Shown piece after piece: positions 1-7,028 of a stretch of 64,000 nucleotides of DNA; within the stretch, counting starts at the first letter, position 1; each line of letters starts with the position of its first letter. This stretch comes from RHLJ01 sp965601955 (GTDB taxonomy: Bacteria > Bacteroidota > Rhodothermia > Balneolales > Balneolaceae), in NCBI GenBank assembly GCA_965601955.1, contig OZ271855.1, forward strand, positions 1,240,001 through 1,304,000, read 5' to 3'. Position numbers and translations under genes: made by a program. The notes under the pieces were generated by a model, which made no database searches, was not told the origin of the DNA, and saw nothing but the letters and a program-made list of their open reading frames with translations.

Positions 1-1
1 C

Positions 2-829
2 ATCAATATTTTTCGTCCGGATGTTCATTTCGCACGCTTCAATAATTCATGTAGAAGAATGTGCATTCCCGAAACCGACTATGAGACCTTTATCGCTGCT
101 CTTGAAGAATTGATGAGATTAGATAAAACATGGGTTCCAAAAGATCATGGTACTGCTTTATATCTTCGTCCAGTAATTTTTGCGAGTGATAACTACCTGG
201 CGGCAAGAGTTTCTGACGTGTACAACTACTACATCGTCACCTCCCCAGTTGGGGCTTATTATCCAGAGGGGTTCAACCCTGTATCACTAACCACTCCTGA
301 TGGTTATGTGCGTGCGGTAAAAGGTGGTACTGGAGAGGCAAAAACGGCCGGTAATTATGCGGCTAGTTTCCTTCCTGCTAAAAAAGCCCAGGAAGAAGGA
401 TATACCCAGGTACTTTGGTTGGATGCCATCGAGAATAAGTACATCGAAGAAGTAGGTACAATGAACATTCATTTCCTCATCAACGATACCCTGGTTACTC
501 CAGAACTCACTGGTTCAGTATTAGCCGGTGTTACCCGTCATTCTGTAACTGAGCTTGCCAAAGAGTGGGGTTACTCGGTTGAAGAGCGCAGGATTTCTAT
601 CGATGAAGTATTTGAAGCGTCTCAAAATGGAAGCTTAAAAGAAGTATTTGGTTCGGGAACCGCAGCGGTTATTTCACCGGTAGGTCTGATTCATCACGAT
701 GGAACAACCATCAATATTGGAAATGGGGAAATCGGAGACGTTGCCAAAAAGCTCTTTGATGAAATAACCGGAATCCAATATGGGGATATCGCAGACCGAT
801 ACGGTTGGGTTCATCCAGTAAAAGTCTAG
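2..829 (+). CDS. ilvE: Branched-chain amino acid aminotransferase, 5' truncated by window edge
   Basis: PLP-dependent fold-IV transaminase that interconverts leucine, isoleucine and valine with their 2-oxo acids, using glutamate/2-oxoglutarate. The reading frame is open from base 2 and gives family-typical residues (INIFRPD, RFNNS) before the first ATG at 59, so that ATG is internal and the true start lies outside the window. The PLP lysine lies in GEAKTAGNYA (codon 341-343). SPVGAYY and the EVGTMNIHF stretch match the longer BCAT subfamily (eukaryotic/Bacteroidota type). The fluoride channel gene begins 4 bases after the stop, so the two are probably co-transcribed. Family identity is read from motifs; substrate preference is inferred. 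Confidence 0.93.
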   Translation: MNIFRPDVHFARFNNSCRRMCIPETDYETFIAALEELMRLDKTWVPKDHGTALYLRPVIFASDNYLAARVSDVYNYYIVTSPVGAYYPEGFNPVSLTTPDGYVRAVKGGTGEAKTAGNYAASFLPAKKAQEEGYTQVLWLDAIENKYIEEVGTMNIHFLINDTLVTPELTGSVLAGVTRHSVTELAKEWGYSVEERRISIDEVFEASQNGSLKEVFGSGTAAVISPVGLIHHDGTTINIGNGEIGDVAKKLFDEITGIQYGDIADRYGWVHPVKV

Positions 830-833
830 CCCA

Positions 834-1226
834 TTGCAATTTACTCTCTGGACTTTTTTGGCGATAGGGGCAGGAGGGTTTATCGGTGCTGTATCACGGT
901 TCCTACTCTCTGTCACTGTAGATGAGTACTTTGAGAATTCCTCGTTTCCGTTCGGAATCTTCCTCACCAATATCTTAGGCTGTTTGCTCATCGGCTTGTT
1001 AGCCGGAATTTTTGAAACGAAGGCATGGATAAACACCGAGCTCAGGTTATTTGTTTTTACCGGATTACTGGGCGGTTTCACCACCTTTTCAACCTTTATA
1101 AACGATTCTTTTCTACTTGGGAAAGAAGGGGCTTTTTCATTCGCACTCCTTAATATAGCCGGGCAGGTTCTGATTGGCTTACTGTTTGTATGGTTGGGAT
1201 ATTTGCTTGTGAAGATATTTTCCTAA
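834..1226 (+). CDS. crcB: Fluoride ion channel CrcB/FluC
   Basis: Small dual-topology membrane channel that exports fluoride from the cytoplasm. The 130 residues contain four hydrophobic segments and the family landmarks: GAGGFIGAVSRF near the N-terminus, the NILGCLLIG segment with its pore Asn, and GGFTTFSTF, which holds the phenylalanine-box and central Na+-site region. It starts with TTG, 4 bases after the upstream aminotransferase stop, and no in-frame ATG precedes it. The 3' end overlaps the convergent reductase gene by 4 bases. No fluoride riboswitch is visible; expression probably comes from the upstream gene's promoter. Confidence 0.93.
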   Translation: MQFTLWTFLAIGAGGFIGAVSRFLLSVTVDEYFENSSFPFGIFLTNILGCLLIGLLAGIFETKAWINTELRLFVFTGLLGGFTTFSTFINDSFLLGKEGAFSFALLNIAGQVLIGLLFVWLGYLLVKIFS

Positions 1227-2149
1227 TATCCCTTTTTCCTATCCACTGCATGTAAAAGAGGCATTCCCGATAACGACCTCTTATAATTCTCAACAATCAA
1301 TTCGGCAGCTTCTTTGGGATAAGTCAATGATGCCACATGAGGGGTAATCATAATATTGGGCCGATTCCAGAAAATGTGGTTTTCAGCAAGGGGTTCTTCT
1401 TCAAACACATCAAGGCAAGCACCTTCCAGAACTCCCATATCAAGTGCATAGATCAAATCTTCTTCAATCAAATGAGCTCCCCTGGCTACATTAATAATGA
1501 AAGAAGGAGAAGCTAATTTTTTGAAGACCTCGAGATCCAGAATTCCTTTTGTCTCTTCGGTAAGAGGGAGCAAGCAAACCAGGATATTTGTAACAGCAAG
1601 AAATGCATCCAGATCATCGCCTGAAAAACAAGTTACTCCATCCAAGTCCTTTTTGGATAATGACCATCCATTAACCAAAAAACCATGCTCTATTAACAAT
1701 CTTGCAGTTTCTGACCCAATCTCACCTAAGCCCATAATCCCAATTCTACATCGATCTTTGGGAATCAGCTCATGTGCGCTCCAAAAGCCTTCTCTTTTTT
1801 GATCCACATACCTTGAGGTATGAAGTCGGTAATTTTGAACAGCATTCAATACATATTCAGCCATTTGTTCTTTCAGGGATGGAATGACCATTCGGGCGAT
1901 ACTTACAGTCTCAGGGATACTCTCATCCTGTAGAATATGATCTGCTCCGGCACCGAGTGAGGAAATAACCTTAAGATTGGGGTATCCATCCAATACCTTC
2001 CAGGGATGTCTCCAGCTTAACGCAAAAGTAACCCGCTGTTTGTTTTCAACACGAGGCCATACATCAATGTCCAGGTTCGAATCTACTTCCAACAAGGCTT
2101 CTTTCCAGGGATTCATGTCACGACCTTTAGAAATGAGTAAAAGAGACAT
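1223..2149 (-). CDS. ghrA: D-2-hydroxyacid dehydrogenase, GhrA-like glyoxylate/hydroxypyruvate reductase
   Basis: Cytosolic NAD(P)H-dependent reductase of 2-oxo acids such as glyoxylate or hydroxypyruvate. In 308 residues it shows the Rossmann fingerprint GIMGLGEIG (residues 137-145) and the catalytic triad of the family: Arg223 in NVARG, Glu252 in FEEEPL and His271 in TPHVAS. The short N-terminal substrate domain matches the GhrA branch rather than SerA (no ACT domain). It is convergent with the fluoride channel gene, overlapping it by 4 bases. Substrate is inferred from subfamily resemblance. Confidence 0.85.
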   Translation of the reverse strand: MSLLLISKGRDMNPWKEALLEVDSNLDIDVWPRVENKQRVTFALSWRHPWKVLDGYPNLKVISSLGAGADHILQDESIPETVSIARMVIPSLKEQMAEYVLNAVQNYRLHTSRYVDQKREGFWSAHELIPKDRCRIGIMGLGEIGSETARLLIEHGFLVNGWSLSKKDLDGVTCFSGDDLDAFLAVTNILVCLLPLTEETKGILDLEVFKKLASPSFIINVARGAHLIEEDLIYALDMGVLEGACLDVFEEEPLAENHIFWNRPNIMITPHVASLTYPKEAAELIVENYKRSLSGMPLLHAVDRKKGY

Positions 2150-2172
2150 AGGATGTAAGTATTAAGCTTTTT

Positions 2173-2228
2173 GTTATTAGTTAATAGTTACTGGGAAGAC
2201 TATTAATCAATAACTATTAACAAATAAC
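2173..2228. repeat. Imperfect inverted repeat, AT-rich intergenic
   Basis: Two arms of 20 bases (2173-2192 and 2209-2228) are reverse complements with two mismatches around a 16-base loop. They lie between the divergent ghrA-like and helicase genes. The same TTAATAGTTA / TAACTATTAA wording continues in degraded form to about 2245. It could be a small mobile palindrome or a regulatory hairpin; no T-run follows, so a terminator is unlikely. Confidence 0.6.
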
Positions 2229-2298
2229 CATTATCCAATAACGAATAGAAAATCTAAGTACCTTTCCCGAAATAAATCAAAAAAATACAGCGGTTCAT

Positions 2299-4221
2299 TT
2301 GTCTATCAACGAGATCATTCAAAAAGCTTTATATGCTATAGGAAGAGAGATTGAAGCAGTACGGGAGACCCCATCATCCGAGGTACTCACCAAGGGTGAA
2401 AAAGAGAAAAAATCCGGACATCATGTGTATGTCTTTGAAACCAATACCCAGGGTTTAAAATTTGCGGAAGAGGTTACGGCTCAAATCGGGATAGATTCTA
2501 AGAAGAATGTGGAAGTCATCGATTTTAAGGATGGGAAAGTGTGGTTGGAATTTGAGAAAGATGAAGGGGCTTTTATCGATGAAGTGTACCTGGAATGGGA
2601 AAACGATTTTGTACTCAGGAAAATGGAAGGCCATTTACATACCCTCGATGACAAAGTAGATCAAATTCCCCAGCTAAAAGCACTATTGGAACCTAACGAG
2701 TATTACAAATCGGTGACTTTTGATGGGGAGGTGAACTATGATGAACTAAGAAATAGTTCTCAGCGCGATGCCATTGAAAAATCTCTTCAAAATAACATAG
2801 TGTATGTGTGGGGGCCTCCAGGCACAGGTAAAACAGCAACGCTTGGTTTCTCAGTAGCAAACCTCTTAAAACAGGGAAAACGAGTTCTGTTCGTATCCAA
2901 CACCAATCGGGCAGTAGATGTTGGATTATTGAGTATCCTGGATGCACTGCTTGAGACTTACCCGGAATTTAATGAAAGCGAATCATGTCGATTTGGAGAA
3001 GCCTGGCTGGACGATGCACGATTAGAGGAAGTACTTTTTGATAACCAGGTGAAGGCGAAACTAGACTCCAGAAAGGAAGAAGCTATTCAGCTATCTCAAC
3101 TATTGGATCAATACAAAACGCTTCAAGAACAAGTAGACGAATTGATGGTTAATGGGGAGGAAGTTCCCCAGGCGTTGGATTTGCAATGCCAGTTACAGGG
3201 GGAAAAGATTGATAGGTTGGGTGGAGTGGACCATGTAGAAGATGAAATTGACAGACTTCTAAATTTGAGTGAACGCTATGAACTCAAAAAGAGGAAGCTT
3301 GTCGCCACCACAATGGCTAAGGTGTGTACTTCTGAGTTGTTTTATAATATCAGTTATGATGCGGTGGTGGTAGATGAAGCATCAATGGCAGGGATTCCGT
3401 ATTTACTCCTTATGGCTGCCAAAAGTAAACAGCATTTGGTGGTAGCCGGAGATCCTATGCAGCTTCCTCCAATAGCCATTACTTCTGATGCAGAAGCCAG
3501 GGAGTTTTTAGAACAGGATATATTCTCCTTTATCTCCGGCGCAGAAACTACTGAGCAACTGTTCCAATGGCATGATGAATACCCTGATTTTACTTGTTTC
3601 TTTGACACTCAGTATAGATTGAAGTCAGATTTAGCTAAAGTAATTAGCGAAGTATTTTATGAAGGAAGATTGGAGTCAGGGAATAACCAGGAAAAAGAGA
3701 TTATAGATGGTGCTTCGGTAGCCCTGGTAGATTCCTCCAAATACGGCCCTTCTATTGAGCAGGAGAAATCAGAACGAGGATTTAAGCCAAAAAACCAGGT
3801 GCATGAACGTTTAATTGAAGAAAGCCTTAAAAAACTGAAGGCAAAATATTCTCCGGAAGAGATTGGTATCATTGTTCCATTCCGAAGCAGTACCTACCAG
3901 GTGAGAAGTCATCTCAGGGAAAAGGGCTTTCGGGGAATTGAAGTAGGAACCATTCACACTTTCCAGGGAAGGGAAAAGAAAGTCATTATCTTTGATACTG
4001 TGATGAGTGGGGAAGCACAATATGGTCAGCTACGGCACTATTCAGTACGGCCTTTTGATGAAACCAAAAACGGATTGAGTGTACCCCGTTTGCTAAATGT
4101 CGCCTTCTCCAGGAGCAAGGAGTTATTGATAGTTATTGCCGATATGAATCATGTGGACAGAGTATACGGCAAGAAGTTTTTGGGTAAGCTGCTTAACTCC
4201 GTCAAAGAGATCTCGCTGTAA
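2299..4221 (+). CDS. Superfamily I helicase, IGHMBP2/Upf1-like
   Basis: ATP-dependent 5'-3' DNA/RNA helicase of the SF1B Upf1-like family. Motifs in order: GPPGTGKT (Walker A, around residue 172), VVDEASM (motif II, DEAS variant), AGDPMQLPP (III), DTQYRL (IV), HTFQGREKKVI (V) and NVAFSRSKELLIV (VI). At 640 residues the size matches bacterial IGHMBP2-like proteins, with the nucleic-acid-binding beta-barrel N-terminal to motif I. The start is TTG at 2299; no ATG lies near the beginning of the open frame, so the exact start is uncertain. Cellular role is unknown in this group; DNA repair or RNA metabolism is inference. Confidence 0.85.
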   Translation: MSINEIIQKALYAIGREIEAVRETPSSEVLTKGEKEKKSGHHVYVFETNTQGLKFAEEVTAQIGIDSKKNVEVIDFKDGKVWLEFEKDEGAFIDEVYLEWENDFVLRKMEGHLHTLDDKVDQIPQLKALLEPNEYYKSVTFDGEVNYDELRNSSQRDAIEKSLQNNIVYVWGPPGTGKTATLGFSVANLLKQGKRVLFVSNTNRAVDVGLLSILDALLETYPEFNESESCRFGEAWLDDARLEEVLFDNQVKAKLDSRKEEAIQLSQLLDQYKTLQEQVDELMVNGEEVPQALDLQCQLQGEKIDRLGGVDHVEDEIDRLLNLSERYELKKRKLVATTMAKVCTSELFYNISYDAVVVDEASMAGIPYLLLMAAKSKQHLVVAGDPMQLPPIAITSDAEAREFLEQDIFSFISGAETTEQLFQWHDEYPDFTCFFDTQYRLKSDLAKVISEVFYEGRLESGNNQEKEIIDGASVALVDSSKYGPSIEQEKSERGFKPKNQVHERLIEESLKKLKAKYSPEEIGIIVPFRSSTYQVRSHLREKGFRGIEVGTIHTFQGREKKVIIFDTVMSGEAQYGQLRHYSVRPFDETKNGLSVPRLLNVAFSRSKELLIVIADMNHVDRVYGKKFLGKLLNSVKEISL

Positions 4222-4307
4222 GAATTAGAAATTAGGAATAGGCGAATTAGGAATAATTTTTGATCAAAAATTTATTCCTAATTCGTAATTCAAATATTCC
4301 TAATTCC
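4222..4307. repeat. Long imperfect palindrome with perfect-looking core
   Basis: The core 4243-4284 is almost perfectly self-complementary, centred on TTTTTGATCAAAAA. The flanks repeat GAATTAGGAAT on one side and ATTCCTAATTC on the other, extending the arms to roughly 40 bases each. It starts directly after the helicase stop codon and could act as a bidirectional terminator or be a non-autonomous palindromic element. Confidence 0.7.
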
Positions 4308-4318
4308 AAAAATAACTA

Positions 4319-4350
4319 TTGATATAAATCGCCATAAGGTCTTATATTTG
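4319..4350 (+). promoter_or_regulatory. Putative promoter of the tRNA-Gly locus
   Basis: TATATTTG at 4343-4350 fits the Bacteroidota -7 consensus TAnnTTTG. A TTG at 4319-4321 lies 21 bases upstream as the -33 element. The decayed tRNA copy begins 36 bases downstream, which suggests the promoter originally served that copy and now reads through to the intact one. Confidence 0.5.
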
Positions 4351-4385
4351 ATGCCGCTTTGGAAACAGGGCATATTTATTGAAAT

Positions 4386-4447
4386 GCGAGAATAGCTACC
4401 CGACAAGTCGGGAGTAGAGCATCCCGATAGCTCGGGACCAAGGTTGG
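4386..4447 (+). pseudogene. Decayed tRNA-Gly copy carrying two palindromic insertions
   Basis: GCGAGAATAGCT (4386-4397), AGTAGAGCA (4413-4421) and CCAAGGTTGG (4438-4447) match, in order, the acceptor/D-stem, D-stem 3' side and anticodon-stem 3' side of the intact tRNA-Gly 100 bases downstream. The D-loop is replaced by the hairpin CCCGACAAGTCGGG (4399-4412). The 5' anticodon arm is replaced by TCCCGATAGCTCGGGA (4422-4437). No T-arm or acceptor 3' strand follows, so it cannot be a functional tRNA. Confidence 0.7.
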
Positions 4448-4486
4448 CAGGCACCAGCCGGATTTACTTAAGCAATTCTCCTCCAA

Positions 4487-4559
4487 GCGAGAATAGCTCA
4501 GTTGGTAGAGCACAACCTTGCCAAGGTTGGGGTCGCGAGTTCGAGTCTCGTTTCTCGCT
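4487..4559 (+). tRNA. tRNA-Gly(GCC)
   Basis: Complete cloverleaf of 73 bases: acceptor GCGAGAA pairs with TTCTCGC, the D-arm has GCTC/GAGC, the anticodon stem CAACC/GGTTG encloses loop TTGCCAA (anticodon GCC), and the T-arm is GCGAG/CTCGT with TTCGAGT. The discriminator is T and CCA is not encoded. It is followed by a strong terminator, and fragments of its 3' half recur downstream. Confidence 0.95.
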
Positions 4560-4567
4560 CATAATTG

Positions 4568-4602
4568 AAGGGTTTTAGATGATATTCTAAAACCCTTTTT
4601 TA
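4568..4602 (+). terminator. Rho-independent terminator after tRNA-Gly
   Basis: A perfect 12-bp stem AAGGGTTTTAGA / TCTAAAACCCTT with a 6-base loop is followed by a T-run. It separates the tRNA from the endonuclease gene, which must therefore have its own promoter or rely on read-through. Confidence 0.9.
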
Positions 4603-4616
4603 TTTAAAGGGAGGAT

Positions 4617-4883
4617 ATGCATCAGGTATATATCATCTTTAGTGCCTCAAAAGATCGATACTACATTGGCTCAACAAGTGTAGGTATAAAGACTCGGTTG
4701 AAAAGGCATAATGAAGGCTGGACCAGGTCAACAAGAAGTGGAACACCCTGGGAGTTGAAGTTTGTTTGTTCCTATTCAACAAAATCTGAGGCCTTATCGC
4801 GAGAGCGTTTCATCAAAAATCAGAAAGGCAGAGCTTTTATTGAGATGCTAATTAATTCTGAAGAAAATGAATGCAGTTTATAA
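4617..4883 (+). CDS. GIY-YIG endonuclease domain protein
   Basis: An 88-residue single-domain GIY-YIG nuclease. VYII (4-7) and YYIG (15-18) form the name-giving strands, R27 in RLKRHN is the catalytic arginine position, and E63 in LSRERFIK is the metal-binding glutamate of the UPF0213-like group. ATG 4617 is preceded by a strong GGGAGG Shine-Dalgarno (4609-4614), unusual for this genome. It sits between the intact tRNA-Gly and a tRNA-Gly 3' fragment, and a decayed second copy of its 3' end lies at 6701-6777 before another tRNA fragment. This is the arrangement expected of a nuclease that targets the tRNA gene. Nuclease fold is well supported; the mobility role is inference. Confidence 0.85.
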   Translation: MHQVYIIFSASKDRYYIGSTSVGIKTRLKRHNEGWTRSTRSGTPWELKFVCSYSTKSEALSRERFIKNQKGRAFIEMLINSEENECSL

Positions 4884-4887
4884 GTAA

Positions 4888-4942
4888 CAACCTTGGCAAG
4901 GTTGAGGCTGTCCCGAGTACTCGGGAAGTCTCGTTTCTCGCT
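4888..4942 (+). pseudogene. tRNA-Gly 3'-half fragment with palindrome in the T-arm
   Basis: It begins five bases after the endonuclease stop: CAACCTTGGCAAGGTTG corresponds to the anticodon arm, and the segment ending TCTCGTTTCTCGCT equals the T-stem 3' strand, acceptor 3' strand and discriminator of the intact tRNA. The T-loop region is replaced by the perfect 16-base palindrome TCCCGAGTACTCGGGA (4911-4926). No 5' half is present. Confidence 0.85.
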
Positions 4943-4950
4943 CATTTTAT

Positions 4951-4982
4951 AGGCTTCTAAGTGTACTTAGGAGCCTTTTTTA
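4951..4982 (+). terminator. Terminator after tRNA-Gly fragment
   Basis: An 11-bp stem AGGCTTCTAAG / CTTAGGAGCCT with a 4-base loop and T-run stands just downstream of the tRNA fragment. The position relative to the tRNA end matches the terminator of the intact tRNA-Gly, but the stem sequence differs. Confidence 0.85.
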
Positions 4983-5044
4983 TTTCAATACTACTGATTG
5001 TTAATGTTTACTGCTGAGATTTCAGCACAAAATCTAGCAGCTAA

Positions 5045-5143
5045 ATGGCAAAAAATGCCGTGAAGTCTTTTAGTAATTACCAGCGGGTTATCTACCGTCC
5101 TGGTTATAAGACTCCCGAGGAGTTTGCATTAAATGGAACTTAG
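5045..5143 (+). pseudogene. Possible transposase C-terminal relic
   Basis: A 32-codon open frame ends in YRPGYKTPEEFAL, resembling the 'R..LGYKTPEE' end of integrase-core transposases. No DDE residues, inverted repeats or upstream transposase sequence are visible in the surrounding 4983-5271 stretch, which otherwise shows nothing recognisable. Weak call, based on one short motif. Confidence 0.2.
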
Positions 5144-5271
5144 TACTTCGAAGAGGAAGCTTTGCTTTCTCTTTTATGTTGAATCTGAAGTGCAAATTGT
5201 ATTGTTTTAAAGTATATGGCTCAGCTTTGACTTGGAGCTAATGAATCTAGAACTAAATATTAGAAAGCAAG

Positions 5272-6600
5272 TTAATCGAATAGGTATCTTTCTATAAATT
5301 CCTCATCAATTCCATTTGTGAGAATTACTGGTTTGTCTGAGGATTGAATAATGAAATTTGAGGGGTACCCTGAAACATTGAACCAGCTTGACATTTCTTC
5401 AGTAAGCAAAATGTGCGGCCAATCAAGGTTTTGTTCTGATATAACTTCTCGAGCTTTCTCGAGATCACCCGTAAGCAAAAAGCTCACTATAGTTATCTCT
5501 GATGAGCTTTTTTGGTTTAGATTAGCCAATAAAGGCATTTCTTTATAACACGGTTGACACCAGTCTCCCCAAAAATTAAGCAATATGGTTTTGTTTGATA
5601 AAGCCGAGAAATCAACGGAATCACCATTGATATTAGCATATGTTTTGCTCCAAAACTCCGGATTTATTTTTCCGAAATTTATGCTGGGCGAGGTTTCATC
5701 AGATAAGACAGCGCTGGTTATGAATTTGAATACCTTGGGTTTTTCTACTTCTAGCAGAGTGATGGATTCACCAAATGGGTCTACTTTGTCAACAATGAAT
5801 GCAGAATCAAAAACAACTAGAGTATCGGTAAAATTGAATACTTCAATTCTGTTTCTAGTGGTAAGATGGTTATCCATATCTAAATCAATAATTAATAGAT
5901 CGTCATCATCAGCAAAAAGGCCGTTAGCATTTCTATCATGCAGGCCAATGTGTATATTTTTATCTTTGTATTGAAGAGTTCCTCGTGTAAGATTGCGGCG
6001 TTCTGTGTAATAAAAGGTTCCTAATTCACCAGTAAACTTGGAATTATGACGTTGCCAATAAATAGTTCTTTCTTGATTCATGCTCCCATCAGTATTATTG
6101 TACTCTTCAAAATAATTTGATAAGCCAGTAGTATCTTTTAGGAAGTAACTTGGATAACGGAGAAGAGAACGGTACGAACTTGATTCAAGCCCAGCTACAG
6201 GTTGTGTAATACTAAATTTGAACTCTTGTTCGGAAGAAGGAAAAAAGAAAGGGCCTCCATCATTTGTAAGATCATTATCGTTGTTTTTATCAAAATATAA
6301 AGAGTCTCCGTCTAATCCAGGTTTTACTAAAATATCAATAAAACCATCTCCTAAAGGGGTATAAACAGTGAAATAGTTATACTTGCTAGGACCAACTTTA
6401 ACGGGAAAAATTGAGGGTTCTATCTCAAAATACTCAGCGGTTATTTCAGACAGAGCCTGCTCCTCGAAAAATGTACTTATCGCCATTGAAACATGGTCCA
6501 GGTAGCCAAGCTCAGAAAGTTTGACAGTTAGTACATCCTGACTTTTGCTGAAGGTTATTATTGATATCGAAATAAAGAATGTTAAAAGAATTGAGCGCAT
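5272..6600 (-). CDS. TlpA/redoxin-domain lipo- or periplasmic protein
   Basis: 442 residues with an N-terminal signal peptide (hydrophobic core within residues 3-18), a long family-unassigned region rich in Asp/Asn, and a C-terminal thioredoxin-like domain with WGDWCQPC (Cys348 and Cys351). By family knowledge such Bacteroidota proteins are periplasmic thiol-disulfide oxidoreductases. The N-terminal part has DRNANGLFADDDD-like stretches suggestive of calcium-binding loops. It lies in opposite orientation between two tRNA-Gly 3' fragments, so it may be cargo of the accessory region. Substrate unknown. Start ATG 6600 gives a clean signal peptide. Confidence 0.75.
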   Translation of the reverse strand: MRSILLTFFISISIITFSKSQDVLTVKLSELGYLDHVSMAISTFFEEQALSEITAEYFEIEPSIFPVKVGPSKYNYFTVYTPLGDGFIDILVKPGLDGDSLYFDKNNDNDLTNDGGPFFFPSSEQEFKFSITQPVAGLESSSYRSLLRYPSYFLKDTTGLSNYFEEYNNTDGSMNQERTIYWQRHNSKFTGELGTFYYTERRNLTRGTLQYKDKNIHIGLHDRNANGLFADDDDLLIIDLDMDNHLTTRNRIEVFNFTDTLVVFDSAFIVDKVDPFGESITLLEVEKPKVFKFITSAVLSDETSPSINFGKINPEFWSKTYANINGDSVDFSALSNKTILLNFWGDWCQPCYKEMPLLANLNQKSSSEITIVSFLLTGDLEKAREVISEQNLDWPHILLTEEMSSWFNVSGYPSNFIIQSSDKPVILTNGIDEEFIERYLFD

Positions 6601-6700
6601 ATGAAATATTAACTAAATAGTATTCGGCATTCAACATCTCTATATAAACTTGATGGAATATAATATCGATGAGTAAGTATTTCAGAAATCAAGGATTCAT

Positions 6701-6777
6701 GCATTGACCAAGAAATCAGAAATAGAAGTTTTATTGAGATGCTTATTGATTCTATAGAAAATGAGCTCCATTTATAA
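6701..6777 (+). pseudogene. Decayed 3' end of a second GIY-YIG gene
   Basis: The DNA closely matches the last ~75 bases of the intact GIY-YIG gene. In the matching frame it encodes FIEMLIDSIENELHL followed by TAA, against FIEMLINSEENECSL in the intact copy. A 2-base deletion breaks the frame just upstream and in-frame stops follow, so no product is expected. Weaker similarity may extend back to about 6675. A tRNA-Gly 3' fragment follows directly, as after the intact gene. The rest of 6878-7028 shows nothing recognisable. Confidence 0.8.
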
Positions 6778-6782
6778 ATCAA

Positions 6783-6836
6783 AACCCTGTTAAGGTTGGG
6801 GTCGTCCCGAGTACTCGGGAAGTCTCGTTTCTCGCT
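6783..6836 (+). pseudogene. Second tRNA-Gly 3'-half fragment with identical palindrome
   Basis: AAGGTTGGGGTC, the palindrome TCCCGAGTACTCGGGA (6805-6820) and the AGTCTCGTTTCTCGCT tail reproduce the anticodon-stem 3' side, T-arm and acceptor end of tRNA-Gly. The palindrome and everything 3' to it are identical to the fragment at 4888-4942, indicating copying or shared origin. Confidence 0.82.
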
Positions 6837-6840
6837 CTGA

Positions 6841-6877
6841 AAAAAGCCTCTAGACGAAAGTTTTAGAGGCTTTTTTT
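6841..6877 (+). terminator. Terminator after second tRNA-Gly fragment
   Basis: A perfect stem AAAAAGCCTCTA / TAGAGGCTTTTT with an ~11-base loop and T-run. It is the third tRNA-3'-end-plus-terminator unit in 2.4 kb. Confidence 0.88.
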
Positions 6878-7028
6878 GTACTCTAAGGACAGGATTAAGT
6901 GGTTTTTAAAAAAGTAGAGTATACCAAAACCTAAGAGCGCCGATTTTCAACCTGGTCTATATCCTGGACGCCTCCGACTGGAGGTTGATAAATGAAGTGG
7001 ATGAGGAGTTGTTGTTTGTAAGAAACAG

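Noticed and set aside
59..829. ATG at 59 as the start of the aminotransferase
   Set aside because: The frame is open to base 2 and the upstream residues match the family, so the gene enters from outside the window.
674..1084. 136-codon minus-strand frame opposite the aminotransferase/FluC genes
   Set aside because: It is antisense to two well-identified genes, has no recognisable motif and a non-biological composition.
4386..6836. Repeated tRNA-like and palindromic units as a CRISPR array
   Set aside because: Repeats are few, unequal in spacing and clearly derived from tRNA-Gly; no spacers of constant length and no cas genes.
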